A stretch of DNA of 64,000 nucleotides from the NCBI GenBank assembly GCA_002270565.1, contig NQMI01000097.1, forward strand, positions 62,001 through 126,000. Direction: 5' to 3'. The position numbers and the translations under genes were made by a program. The notes beneath the pieces are model-generated. The model was not told the DNA's origin. It worked only from the letters and a program-made list of their open reading frames with translations, and did no database searches. The DNA is from Stenocarpella maydis (lineage: Eukaryota; Ascomycota; Sordariomycetes; Diaporthales; Diaporthaceae). The stretch's first letter is position 1. Each line of letters opens with the position of its first letter. Positions 46,481 to 57,696 of this stretch are shown here, one piece after another.

Positions 46481-46985
46481 GCCCAATATCAACCATGCTT
46501 CTTCATTATCAACACCATAGAAACCGCTAAACGATATAAATTAACTATTTTAAAGCAACTTAGTAATAGATTCAGTCTATTCTGAAGGCATCTTCTTGTT
46601 GTTTCTAGGGGGGAACCCCCTAGGACCCCCTGCCTGCGGCGCTAAGCCTGCGGCGCCTCACCACGCCCCCTTCCGGCCCGCGCCTTCCTCTTCAACAACG
46701 GACCACGATTTTCAACAACATGTCTTCTTAACAATTTCCTCTCGGCTAAATACTTTCAGAGGTACATCTTCATTAACCAATCCAGACTCGAGGATTCTGA
46801 ACAGACCAATCCAGACTCAGATAACTTTCGGGTGATTACGCTGGGTAAGAACGCTACGCGGGCCGCATATCTCGCACGCTTCGCATGCTCGATACACGTC
46901 CCGCTCCGCTGAATGAGCTATCCTTGTTGCGTTGCCTGAGGGTGAAGTCAATACAATCAAAAGCTACAAGGTGACGGAGACCTCT
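46481..46985. mobile_element. Probable repetitive-element DNA abutting a truncated gene
   Basis: Holds CCCCCTAGGACCCCCTGCC, a local duplication (CCTGCGGCGCTAAGCCTGCGGCGCC), a repeated CCAATCCAGACTC and the diverged hairpin at 46866. Its right border coincides with loss of coding similarity in the transcription-factor relic. I infer part of a non-coding mobile element, perhaps Helitron-like because of the hairpins. No transposase is visible. Confidence 0.4.
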
Positions 46986-48039
46986 CTACGTACCCGTATA
47001 CAACCAACCTAAAGGACTCCTTCTCATCCGACATAATGCGCAACGCCAGAAGACAGGCGTCCTGTACAGTGGTGACGCTCGGGGCCTCGGCCTCATAAAT
47101 CATAAATATCTAGGCGTGCTGGCAGAATGCATCCCCTGCAGTGCTTTCATCATCCGGCACCGACCGTAACTCGGGACGATCTGAATACCTCGCGGCGATG
47201 GCAAATATGGAGCTGAGGAAGAGCGGCAAACAGTACTTGCCACTATCCTCTCCCTTGAAGCTTTTCAAAAATGCACCCTTGTGAATCACATAATTCCATG
47301 GGTTCTGCCACTGCCAATACAGGTCGAGAAGGCGGTTCTGGAGCTTGTTGGTGATGTTGACCGTCTTCCCCAGCTGGGCAGCAGCTACAAGACCTTGATC
47401 TATGCCTTTATTGATGGTTCCTGTGAGTCAACCTCACCCAGAGGCTCCCGAACGAGGTTATAGGAACTTTGTGATCCAAAATAATGCACCTGACCGTCAT
47501 CGATAATATTGAGGCCGCCGACTAGGCCTGTCACATCTGACAAGGGACTTTCCTCGTCCGCGTCACTCGCCTCATCTCCATGTTCATCCTCGGCTGTCAA
47601 GTCCAAGTTGCCGGAGCTTTCTGCAGGCCTAGAGCCCAGTGATATTACCTGAGCTTCTAAGTGACAAATGCGGTCCAACAGGGATTCGACGTACTTTTTG
47701 CTGGGTGGCCTGGGTTCCCGCCGGCAATGGAATTGTCAGGTCTTCTTGGGCACGAAATATCCATACTTAGGTCACCATGGTACATAGACTTGAGACGATA
47801 AGAAGCAGCATCAACTGACCTGCGCTTGTTCTCTGTATGCAGGAACTTGCATTCTGTTCCTCAACTTGCGCAAGAACCGCAGATGGGTTGCTGCCCGTCA
47901 CACTAAGCCAGATTTAGCGTTTGGCAAGATAGAATGGTCCATTAGAACCCACATGCATGCGCTTGTGTCGACATGCAAGGCACGCGAGCGAGACCCGCTG
48001 CCTGTTCCGGCCATGCGGCTGTGTCATAGAGCTCGACAT
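46986..48039 (-). pseudogene. Truncated Zn2Cys6 transcription factor
   Basis: On the minus strand the zinc cluster begins SLACLACRHKRMH at 48039 and continues across an intron (GTGGGT..GCTTAG) with CDGQQPICGSCAS. A TGA (47861-47863) then follows before GTECK. Removing the stop would give the exact CX2CX6CX6CX2CX6C spacing. A typical linker (KKYVESLLDRICHLEAQV) and GLVGGLNIIDDGQVHYFGSQSSYNLVREPL follow. After another intron come the fungal-transcription-factor-domain segments QNRLLDLYWQWQNPWNYVIHKGAFLK, PLFLSSIFAIAARYSDRPEL and, past a TAG (47110-47112), IFMIYEAEAPSVTTVQDACLLALRI. Similarity ends near 46990, where repetitive DNA begins. Two stops plus loss of the C half make it a pseudogene. 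One stop is consistent with CGA-to-TGA mutation. Confidence 0.72.
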
Positions 48040-49167
48040 TGTGTTTAATGTACCGTCAATGGCATTTTCTCTCGTTGTCTGAGAACAAAGTTCTTGACAT
48101 AATCCCACGTGTCCCCAACAGCACACTTCACGGATACAACGCCAGCAAATATTTGAGTAGAGATTGCAAACTATAAGTCCGTGAAGATCCGGTGGGCAGC
48201 CATGACTGGGCACCTGGGGCCGGAAAGAAAAACCCGCATTTAATTACTGCTCCCTATCTGTCGCAGTAGACGGGACGTTATACAACTAGAAAGATAAACT
48301 CGAAAGTAGTGCGCCAGCCGCAGCCATGCGTTCAGCCTCCTGCAGTCTGGAAAAGAATGATCCTGGGAAGCTACCATGACTGCCGATTATTGCATTTTTA
48401 ACATATTGCTATCGGTATTATATCTACTATCTAACGCTAGGTCTTCGAGCGCTCACGACTATACAAAGGGACCGCCTGCAGCTCTATCTTTTTTAAACGG
48501 TATTGTGATCGGACTAAGAACGAAACCAGCTACCACGACTGCCTACCTAGGGAGTAGGCCCTTATACGGGCCAAGACTATCCTATCTGAGACTCAAAGAC
48601 CCCTCTCTGTTATACCACTATGGCTGCATGTCTAAGTATGTTTGTTGCCTAGGTTCGCCCCATGTTTCTGAACGGAATGGCATTAACCCATCAGCCTGTC
48701 TTTGAAGTTGCATATCTCCGAAAGCTTATTTTGGTTAGGGGTGATGATCGCTGCCTTTGCGACTTCCTCTGGGTAAGTATTACCCTATCTACAAGCTACC
48801 AGCAAGCGAAATTTAGTTATATGTAAACATCTGTCCGGATGAGATTCCACTGGTTGCCGAACACTTGGCTGAGGAAATAGCTAAGATACCAATTATCTAC
48901 ACTTGGGTTGCTAACTTTAGAAAGCCGTGCAACATAGTATTTACAGCCAACCCTTAGCCACTGAGGCGAAACGAGTATTGCGACACAGCTAAGGTACTCG
49001 CAATGAGTTCCTCATATATGATTTGTTTTGCGGGACGCCGATACGAAAAAGACCGGCGCCACAGTCAAAACTACCTAGATACCTAGGTAATATGTACATT
49101 CGAAAAGCCATCTGGCTACCTTCTCTTCCACTTTCGAGACTGCCCTGGCTCAGGACGCTTGATCATT
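48040..49167. other. Spacer, nothing supported
   Basis: AT-rich mixed DNA with CTAGGTA words near 48541-48550 and 49076-49090. No gene signature on either strand. Confidence 0.45.
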
Positions 49168-50315
49168 CTAGGCAGGGACATACTTCTTCAACAGACTATC
49201 GTAGTACTGGTAGGCAGTGCCACTAGGAGGCTCGAAGCTCGAAAAGGTGGATGCGGGCCACCACGGCCCCGCAGCCCACCACAGAGCACCCTGCCAAACG
49301 TCGGAATTGGCCTTGAGGTGGTCCAGAAGCCCCGTCACGGCGGAAAGACACTGGCTGTTCGGGCCGCCAGCGAACTCGCCTAGGACGCCAATCTTGCCGT
49401 TCGCCCTGAGCCAGTTGGTGGCGCCGACGACGCGGTCGACGCCCACAGTGGCCGACACGCAGTTGCCGCTCGTGCCCGAGCCGTCCGAGTCGAGGTACTG
49501 GTGCATCTCGTACACGAGCTTGTTGTTCGGGTCCTTGAGTGTCTTGAGGTTGTCGTTGGTCGTGTTCCATGTCCAAGCCCCAGTCCAAGAGTTGCCTTCG
49601 GCAAATATATACTGGGAAGTCGCGCCGGCCCCTCGGATTGCGGTGATGGCGGCTTGGTTGAGGTTGAGCACTAGGGTCTGGTCCATATCGTGGTATTCAT
49701 TGTTGATGTCGAAGATCTACCGTAAAGTGTCTGGTGAGATGGGTGGAAATTTGGTTTATTGTCAACACCAAAAATTGACTACTTACCACATTGGTGTTGC
49801 TCTTGAATTGCGTGGCAAGGTTCTTCCAGAAGGTACCGAAGGCGGATGTATCTGTAATGACTGCGCCGTTATATCTGCCGTAGTTGTGCGCGTCAAGGAC
49901 AGCAAACTTGCCCTTCCCAGTGATGTGAGTAACTACACTGGTCAGGTTCTGGAGGTACCCGCTGTCCAACTGAGCCGTAATACTCCCACGAGCCATGCGC
50001 TCCAGCAAAAATGGGATGCGGAAGACATTGTAGCCCTCGCTTATCAGAGCCTAATGAAGGTTTCCAGTCAGCAAAACAGTGCCTTCATAACCTTGGGGAT
50101 TTAAACGGAGGCTGCCGGGTCGGACGCACGTCAATCGTTGTGGTCGAAGGAAAATAGAAGTCAACGCCCCACGTCCCTGGCAAGGCAGTTCCGAATTCAG
50201 CAACCGACTCGCTGACACCGAGCCATTTGAGTCCAGATGCCGCCGCGGCTTTGGGAACAACCCCCGCCTGCGCAACAGCAGCGACGGCGAGAGAAAGAAG
50301 CAGTGAGGGTCTCAT
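49168..50315 (-). CDS. Secreted GH5 endo-beta-1,4-glucanase
   Basis: A cellulase that cleaves internal beta-1,4-glucosidic bonds outside the cell. Exons 50130-50315, 49787-50050 and 49168-49716 flank introns 50051-50129 and 49717-49786, giving 332 aa. Signal peptide [14 protein letters not shown] is followed by [38 protein letters not shown] (conserved Asn/His of GH5), the acid/base Glu in [10 protein letters not shown] and the nucleophile Glu in [18 protein letters not shown] and the C-terminal end at SLLKKYVPA close the barrel. There is no carbohydrate-binding module or linker. Odd point: GH5 cellulases usually have NEP after the second Asn, but here it is NEY. The fit otherwise is good. 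Confidence 0.93.
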
Positions 50316-53300
50316 GGTGGTGAAAGGACTGTTTCTAATTTGAAAACGCCGACGATAGCGATGTTAGTAGCGAAAATTCGCAGCAAGGAAATCAGTGATT
50401 TATAAATCATTGCCGACGGCCAAATCGAACCATTTCCCCCTGAAGGATATTTTACTAGCTTAAGGATTAATATCGCTCTATACATATGTAGTCGGGCGTT
50501 GCACATATAGGCGATGTTCCGCCACTCGGTTGCGGAACCGAGTGGTGGCTCGGTACTCCCTCCGTCCCCAAAACGGCAAAATCGTACTAGGGGGCCATGG
50601 AGATTCTCCTTCGTGGGAATTGCCCACCTTGCCCACGTGGCTTCTAGGGTGGGCAGCACCTGTCCGGGATTGCTAGTTCACAGGTTCGAGTCAGTAAAAA
50701 TTGTTCCACAGCCTGGTTTCTTCGTTCTGGTGAGTCCGACTCTCGAAAGCATGATGCCCTGAGTGAGTACAAGCCTTGAAGGGGGTATATTACCGTGCTA
50801 TCCTCCGCGAAGTATGGCCCTAGCTTCTGGCACCTCCCCGGGAAAAGATTCGCGGCATTTGGCAGCACTGGAGGTTATGTTGGCTGGACCATACTAGTCT
50901 ACGGCATATGACGTGCCAAGACAGTACGACAGCATGTTCATTGCTGGGTCCGTATGGGATACAACCCCTCCTGATACCATTCACGGTCGGAGCCTCTTCT
51001 TGTCCACGGATTTCACCTCATAAACTTTGACTTTGGATATCTCAGAGATGTCATAATTTAAGTTATATTCATATCTCTAGGAGTAGATTCATGGCTAATG
51101 AGTCGATCCTTGCCCCGTCCAGCCATCGGCGTCGTCGACTCCGTCCACGGGGGCAAAGAACAGTAAGGGATGGCGGGAAACGCGGGCCGTGGACTAAAAC
51201 CCGTCAGCCTGATTTCATTTGACTTGGGACGCCAGGCAGCCTGTACCTGAGGCGATGCGTTGACACCTTTGGTTCCGCGGGCCCGGCACATGCAGTACAT
51301 GAAGTACTACATGCTGGATTGATTATAATTTCCTCAATAATGAGGCATCCAAACGTTTGAACGAGGATAGCAACATTATTCGGTCAATTTAGACCACCTA
51401 GGGCACTCTTTTATACGCATGTAGTAGAAAATCCAGCCAGCATCAATAGAATAACTTTCTCAGCGCGCCTCCCTAACTGTTCAATCAGGAATCTGGAGAG
51501 CGAGTTGGATCGATCTGGCGCCAGAGGCCACTTGAATATCAGAACATTATTCAATTAAATTTTGGCATGCTCTTGTATATGGATACTTGCTGTGCATGGA
51601 GGAATCCTGTCAGTGTCTGTCGGCTTATGTAACAAACTGTGGCTTACGCACCATTGAGAGAAAAAGCAGGCGCGGTGGCGCGAACCTGTCATGTTCTTGA
51701 CGCGGTGCGGCGCGACTCCACCCTTTTGCGTGCAGTGAGAGGACGTGATGATTGGCTGATCAAGGATACGCCCTACTTGAAACAGCTGCTTGTGGCTTCC
51801 TGCCCCTGCAGCAAGCAGGCCGTCTGGTGCATCTCTGGCCCCAGCAGATAGTCTGCATCTTCCCAATACACCAGCCCATCTTCTCTTCCTCTTGGTCGTC
51901 TTGTGTTGCCGTCCCCATACCTCGTCAGCCAGGAGAAGCAAGTATCTGCAGATAGCTTCTAGAAGGAGGCCGGCCATACGAGCCCACTTCATTCTCTCAA
52001 GCCTGTCCGGATATCAACATCAACCATCCCCGGGCCCATTCGGCCCCTCGTCATCGTCGTACGTGCCGGCGCCTCTCCCTCGCTTCCCCTCCTAGACGCC
52101 CAGTTCGTCAGCCGTTGGGGCAGGCAGTCGATCAATCAACCGACCAATCCGTCAGACGCCGGGGCGTCTTCCTTGCATGACTGTCTGATTATCTCGTGCA
52201 TCTGTTCCGTTCCAAAACAGACCAGTCTGCGGGCGCAGAGGCTAGAGCCAGGCGTCTGTCCCGTGTCGGGCAACTTGACCACTTTACGCGACCCGACCTT
52301 CTCAGTCACCAAAATTCGCGTCCTTTTTCTTCTTCCATCCCTCACAAAAAGGCCAGGTCCTGGGGACTCCACGCCGAACTACTCCAGATATCCACGAGTC
52401 TGAGATCCATCCTGGGGCCTGTCGGTCGCAATACTGTATGTAACTGGTCCATTCATTCATTACCTGGTTGCATGTAAGTCTGCAGGTCCCGCTTGCTACT
52501 CGTGCTGCTGCTTTTCCTGTTCCCCTCCTGCTACACTACTGCTCCTCCTGCGTGCTGGGTGCCGTACATGGACACTAGTGCGTGCATCAAGCAGGGCAGA
52601 TCCCCCACACACATACAGACTGGAGCTGGCAGCCAAGCTGGCAGCCTCAGCTTCTAACTTTGCGAACCTCCCCAGGCTTCCTTTCCTTCCTTCCTCCTCC
52701 TCTTGTCCTTGGTGCGCGAACATTGACCCTCTGGCCTGCTGCCACACCCCTCACTACTTCGACCCAATCAAGCACACGCACACACTCTCCCCCTCTCTCC
52801 CTTCCCGTCTCTTCTCCCTTCCCACCCCGTCGCGTCAACTACACCTCAACCTTATCGCAATTAATTTCCCGGCCCCTCGATCCCACAACAACATCCCCGT
52901 GTTGGTGTGCCTCTCTGGATCCAACTTTTTAGCCCTGGGCGCGACAAGGGACATGCTGGTCTAACAGCGCATCAAGAGCACGCCACAAGGCAGGATTGGC
53001 CTCCCGTCCTATCAGCCACTGCAGGCTCGACAGCCGCCCGTCTAAACACCTGCGAGACGGGACCAAGACCACTGGTCGCACACCACAACACCTCGTGCTT
53101 GTCACCTCGTACCAATCCCAATCTCCGAACACCACCATCCAACTAGTCGCGGATGCTGGCGCACCTCGTCGCATGAAGCATTAACCGTACCTGGCCTCGT
53201 CGGCTTCGCCCACCCCCTCCCTTCTCTCGACACCTCTCCAGTCAACTCGCGCCGATCTACCGCCGCCACCATTTCCAAGTACCACACGGCAACCCGCACG

Positions 53301-53806
53301 CCAGCCAACGTGGTGTAATAAGACAATATCCGCCCACACCTTTCCCCCTTCTCTCCTTCTTGCCTGAGGCCTTTCCCCCCTCTTCTCCTCTTTCTCAATC
53401 TCACTTACAATTTCATTCCAATCTGGTCGCTTCAACCATTGTGTATCTTGGCCCGAAGACGCTGCGAAGAAAGCTGAGTTGCGGCTCCACAGTTCTCGGC
53501 CGAGTCGCTGCTCACCGGGCAGAAGTTGATCCCTCTCATTGGCTCCACACCGCTTGAGGGCAGCACAGTTCCGCGCCCCCCAGTCTCGACCTGTCAAGCA
53601 CACCATTTTATCTGCATCCTGACGCTCCGACCTCCTCTCAAACCCAATTCCGATACCCATTGGACTGGGATCGGTAGCATCAACATCCCCATCCCATCGC
53701 CTATCCGTCCAGTGATAGGCCGCGGCTTCAAGCTTGCCTGGCGTGCCTGACCGTGTCTGTTTGTTTATCTTCCTGTCTGTCGGCGGACCCAGTGCCATTC
53801 TGCACC
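50316..53806. other. 3.5-kb spacer and long pyrimidine-rich leader
   Basis: 50.3-52.0 kb has no supported gene. From about 52.0 kb to 53.8 kb the plus strand is strongly C/T-rich with few purine runs. This suggests a long 5' leader and promoter for the gene starting at 53807. Open frames occur on both strands without motifs. Confidence 0.5.
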
Positions 53807-55232
53807 ATGGCAGCTGTGACACGCCAGCCCTTTGCGCCTCTTGACGGGGCACGACTGCAAAGCTTGACCAGCGCCAGGAACAAGCAAGCTTGTGAGTTGT
53901 TGTCCACCGGCGACCTTTGCCTCCCTCGCCACAACCTTGCCTTTGGCTTTGTGCTCCTGATCTAGTGCGCGATCGCAACGGTCTTGCTGTGCCCCATTGT
54001 CACCATTGTCCTGCCCAACCAGCGCTAACGTGCTCGCAGCCATCGGACTGTCCTCTCCAGGAAAGCGCAAGGCCGCAGACTTTCTCAATGTCGATAACTT
54101 CGAGAACGTGGACCCTGCTCTTCTCTTCTCCAAAAGGTCCAAGGCCGCTTCGTCCAATAGCTCCAGCAAGGGCTTCCTCAAGCCGACCTCGTTGATCATT
54201 ACAAAGTCCTCCTCCACTCCGGCGTTGCCGAGCAGCAAGGATGGCATCTCCGCCTCCGTCTCCAGCAGTCCTCTGAAGGGTGCATCGCCACGTCCGCGGT
54301 CAATTCTGAAGCCAAAGTCCCCGGCCAAGAAGCTGAGCACCCTCTCTCGCCGCTCGAGCACCCCGATGTCCGCACCAGCAGGTCGCTCCCCAACCCGCGG
54401 TACCAAGCGGATCGGCATCCTCAACACACGCCGAACAGGCGCTTTCACACGGATCGACCCACCGACCTTCAGCCTTTCGTCGACGCCATTCTCCCTCGAG
54501 GCTGCTATCAAGGGCACAGTGCCCAGCTATGCAACGAGGACACCTTCCACCAGAGGTTCCTCTGCATCGTCGTCCCTGCCGCTGTCGAACTTGGAAGATT
54601 TCTATGGCTCGACCTCGAAATCTTCGTGGGAATTCGACATCCACGAGGACACCCCCGAGCAGGAGATGACCAACCTCTTGCAGCACAGCACTTGTCGGCT
54701 TGATATCAGCAGCGATGAGGAGTGCGAGCGGAAGCTGGGCCGGGAGAAGGCCGAGGACCGGGGCAAGGAGAACGTCCCGCCTGCTGATGATGTTTCTCAA
54801 ACCTCCGCGCGCAGGACGACCACAACGAGCGAGGGCGGAATGGAGTACGAGAAACCCCGCACAGCCCTTGGTGACCTCAACGTCGAGGACTTTTACGCCG
54901 AGGGCTGCGATCTCACATCTGTCTTCATCGTCCCGGAGGACGATGACGACGGCACGGTCGTGGAGGGAGAGCAGCCGGAGAATCCACAAGACGAGGCACG
55001 CGCCGCTACTTCAAATCTGAGCCTCGAGATCAAGGTCGCTGAGGACATGCCTCAACCAGAGGAATCAGAAGAGCATGTGAAGCTTGCGACTCTTCAGCCT
55101 GTCGAAGGCACGGGCGAGATCTTCGACCTGTGGGAGAGCTCCAGTGCCAAGGAGGAAGGAGATGGCGCACCAAGCCCGATGCCCGCCTCTCCTTGTTCAG
55201 AAACGGGCGAGGACTTTGGCGGTGAGGGGTGA
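53807..55232 (+). CDS. Disordered Ser/Pro-rich protein with KEN box, unknown function
   Basis: Exons 53807-53891 and 54040-55232 flank intron 53892-54039 (GTGAGT..GCTAAC..CGCAG), giving 425 aa. The start sits in CACCATGG. The N terminus MAAVTRQPFAPLDGARLQSL is followed by a short ordered-looking segment (KRKAADFLNVDNFENVDPALLFSKRSK). The middle is a Ser-rich basic region with several SP/TP sites (KPKSPAKKL, SSTPMSAPAGRSP). The C half is acidic and carries the APC/C degron-like GKENVPP and the repeated pattern LEDFYGS / VEDFYAEG. No enzyme domain is visible. I infer a nuclear, cell-cycle-linked protein from the KEN box, basic patches and CDK-type sites. No family is recognised. Confidence 0.8.
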
Positions 55233-56051
55233 ACGCTCATCGTTCCCCGTTCCTGTATTTATTGCCTTTATTGCGTTTCCAAGGAGTTACATCGGATACG
55301 GCCAGGGTTGGAGCCATTGGAGTACAATGGCTGGCTAGGGTAGGGTTTCAAGCGCTTGACTGGTGTTTTGTCTTGGAAGGTTTGCTTTAGCTGGGTCTTT
55401 TGGTATGGTTGGCCTGGATAGGAGGGATGGTTGGGCAGGTTGGTTATGGTAACGGTAACGATAATATTCACTGGACGGTTCAGGGCGTCTGAGTGGGTGA
55501 GATGCAAATCCGCGCCAATCAAGGCCCCTTCCTTGAAGCCCATAATGAGCTCACGCTGCTATAAATGGTAATAGAGAAATTGTCCAGATTCAAACATTGT
55601 TGTGCCACTAGGTGACCCGTGAGTAGTATGGTACTTGTTAACCAAGCGGGTCTGCAGCCCAGCGAGGTGATGATGCTCGTGGTATGCGCTCCATCAAGTC
55701 CTGGGTGTGGCGCCTCATGGAACAAAAGGATCTGTAGGTCATGTCATGCGTACTCAACACAGCACAGCCGATTAGTTTGTGTGAGGTGGTTCAAAATATC
55801 CTTTGCAGACGACAGCATGCCCCACCAGATAGACGACAGTCCTTACAAGCGCGCCAAGCTAAGCCCACAGAGCCTCAACCCAAACAGACGACAGACCAAC
55901 TCACCGGTGCCGTATGTTGTCATTATCGACCACCGAATAAAAAGTTCCGTGTCGGCAGATTACGTCGTTTCTTCTCGGTTCCGGGCCCTAATTATTTCCC
56001 TCCCACCACTACCACCAACACCAAAACTCACCCGCGGCGCGTTTCCGAACC
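55233..56051. other. Intergenic between KEN-box gene and thymidylate kinase
   Basis: 3' flank, then the promoter of the kinase. G/T-rich repeats of TTGG lie at 55400-55450. No gene. Confidence 0.5.
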
Positions 56052-57142
56052 ATGACCGACCCCGCGCCAGCATCGACGCCAGCCGCCGCCGGGTCGAAGG
56101 CGTCTTGTGCGCCGGTGTCCTCGGGCGCCCCGGCAAGCACTACTGCGCAGCCATCGACGGCCGGCAAGAGGGGCGCGTTCGTCGTGCTCGAGGGCCTGGA
56201 CAGGAGCGGCAAGACGACGCAGGTCAAGTTGCTGCAGAGCAGGCTCATCGAGGAGGGGAGGAGGGTGCAGCTTATGAGGTTTCCTGGTGAGTCTGATCGG
56301 GTTTACGTTTTTGTTATGCCTTGGACGGGGTATCACGGTGAGTTGCTGGTGGGGTGGTATGCAAGACTTTGGAACGGCTTAGATGTGTGGGTGGGCTGAG
56401 TGAGACTGTCCATGGAGTGTTGGAGTTTCAAGGCGGGATGCTACGATGAACGTAGCTCGAGTGAGATTCAAACTCTCTCTCTCTCTCTCTCTCTCTGTCT
56501 CTTCGACATCCCGCCCAGATCTTGAGGCGTCAACCCAACCCCCCCCTTGCCCCCCCCAAGGAAAGCCTATCCCACTGACGATTCTCCCCAGACCGCACAA
56601 CCCCAACGGGCCAGATAATAAACCAATACCTCTCCTCCTCAGCCACCCTCCCAGACCAGTCCATCCACCTCCTCTTCACCGCCAACAGGTGGGAGGCCGC
56701 GCCCGCCATCAGCGCCCTCCTGGCGCAGGGCGTCACCGTCGTCTGCGACCGCTACTACTACTCGGGCATGGTCTACAGCGCGGCCAAGGGCAACCCCTCC
56801 CTGGGGCTCCCCTGGGCCCGCGCCCCAGAGGTGGGGCTCCCGCGGCCGGACGCCGTGGTGTTCCTGGACCTGGACGAGGAGAGGGCGGGGGAGCGGGGCG
56901 GGTTCGGCGAGGAGAGGTACGAGACGGCCGAGATGCAGCGGCGGGTGAGGGGGCTCTTCTGGGGTCTGAAGGAGGGGGAGGTCGGCGGGGTGGGGTTCGC
57001 AGAGGAGGCGGAGGATCTGGTCGTTATTGATGCCGGGGGGAGCGTGGAGGAGGTTGCCGAGGAGATATGGCGGGTTGTCGGGCCGAGGGTTGAAGGGGTT
57101 GAGAGGGGGGAGCTTGGGACGGAGGTTAGGAGGGTATCGTGA
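56052..57142 (+). CDS. Thymidylate kinase (dTMP kinase)
   Basis: Phosphorylates dTMP to dTDP in dTTP synthesis. Exons 56052-56286 and 56592-57142 flank a 305-nt intron (56287-56591, GTGAGT..ACTGACGATTCTCCCCAG), giving 261 aa. An Ala/Pro/Ser-rich N-terminal extension of about 40 residues precedes the P-loop FVVLEGLDRSGKTTQ. Downstream are RFPDRTTPTGQIINQYL (DR of the substrate loop), SIHLLFTANRWE, VVCDRYYYSGMVYSAAKG (DRY motif), LPRPDAVVFLDL and a LID-region ERYETAEMQRRVRG. The extension is longer than in the yeast enzyme; it may be disordered or a targeting sequence. The intron carries a CT dinucleotide repeat near 56472-56497. The gene is convergent with GTP cyclohydrolase I. Confidence 0.93.
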
Positions 57143-57696
57143 CGGCCGGTGGCTTGTCATCGGACTGGCATGCTTGTGCTTGGTCAGTGTATGACGGGTT
57201 CGCTGGGTAGGCAACACCCCATGCGGCCATCAATGCGTGTTCAGAGCAAAGAGTAGTAGTGATTATTTGCTCCCAGAGGGCATCCACGGTTTTCACAACA
57301 TTATGTATGCTTTTGGGTGAGTCTAGGAGTTGAGCATACAAACGCCAAACCTTTCGCACAGCTAGCCGAGCCCCCGGTTCCCCAAATGAATGCTTTGATG
57401 TTGAATACCATAGGCGGGCATGATGAATGCCAAACTGCGCCCCATCTACCGCGCTGCCCGCATTCCCCCCCCTCCCCCCCAAACGCCGAGAATCATATGC
57501 AAAACCAGACATGCTCGACGGTGAAACGTGAAGCATGTTGGGGCGTTGCCGCTCCTTATAATGAGTTGATCATCCAGCCTTCCCGCTGAAGGCACCTCGT
57601 ACAATGTCCTACGGCCCCGAGACGAGGCTAAGGCGAGAAGATGCCCCGTTACCACCTCCCATAACGACACCTCCGAGACACCGCGGTATTAGTTCA
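57143..57696. other. Convergent 3' region
   Basis: 3' flanks of thymidylate kinase and GTP cyclohydrolase I. C-rich run near 57465-57480. No gene. Confidence 0.5.

Noticed and set aside
50580..50710. tRNA suggested by GGTTCGAGTC at about 50682
   Set aside because: No matching A box, acceptor stem or cloverleaf around it.
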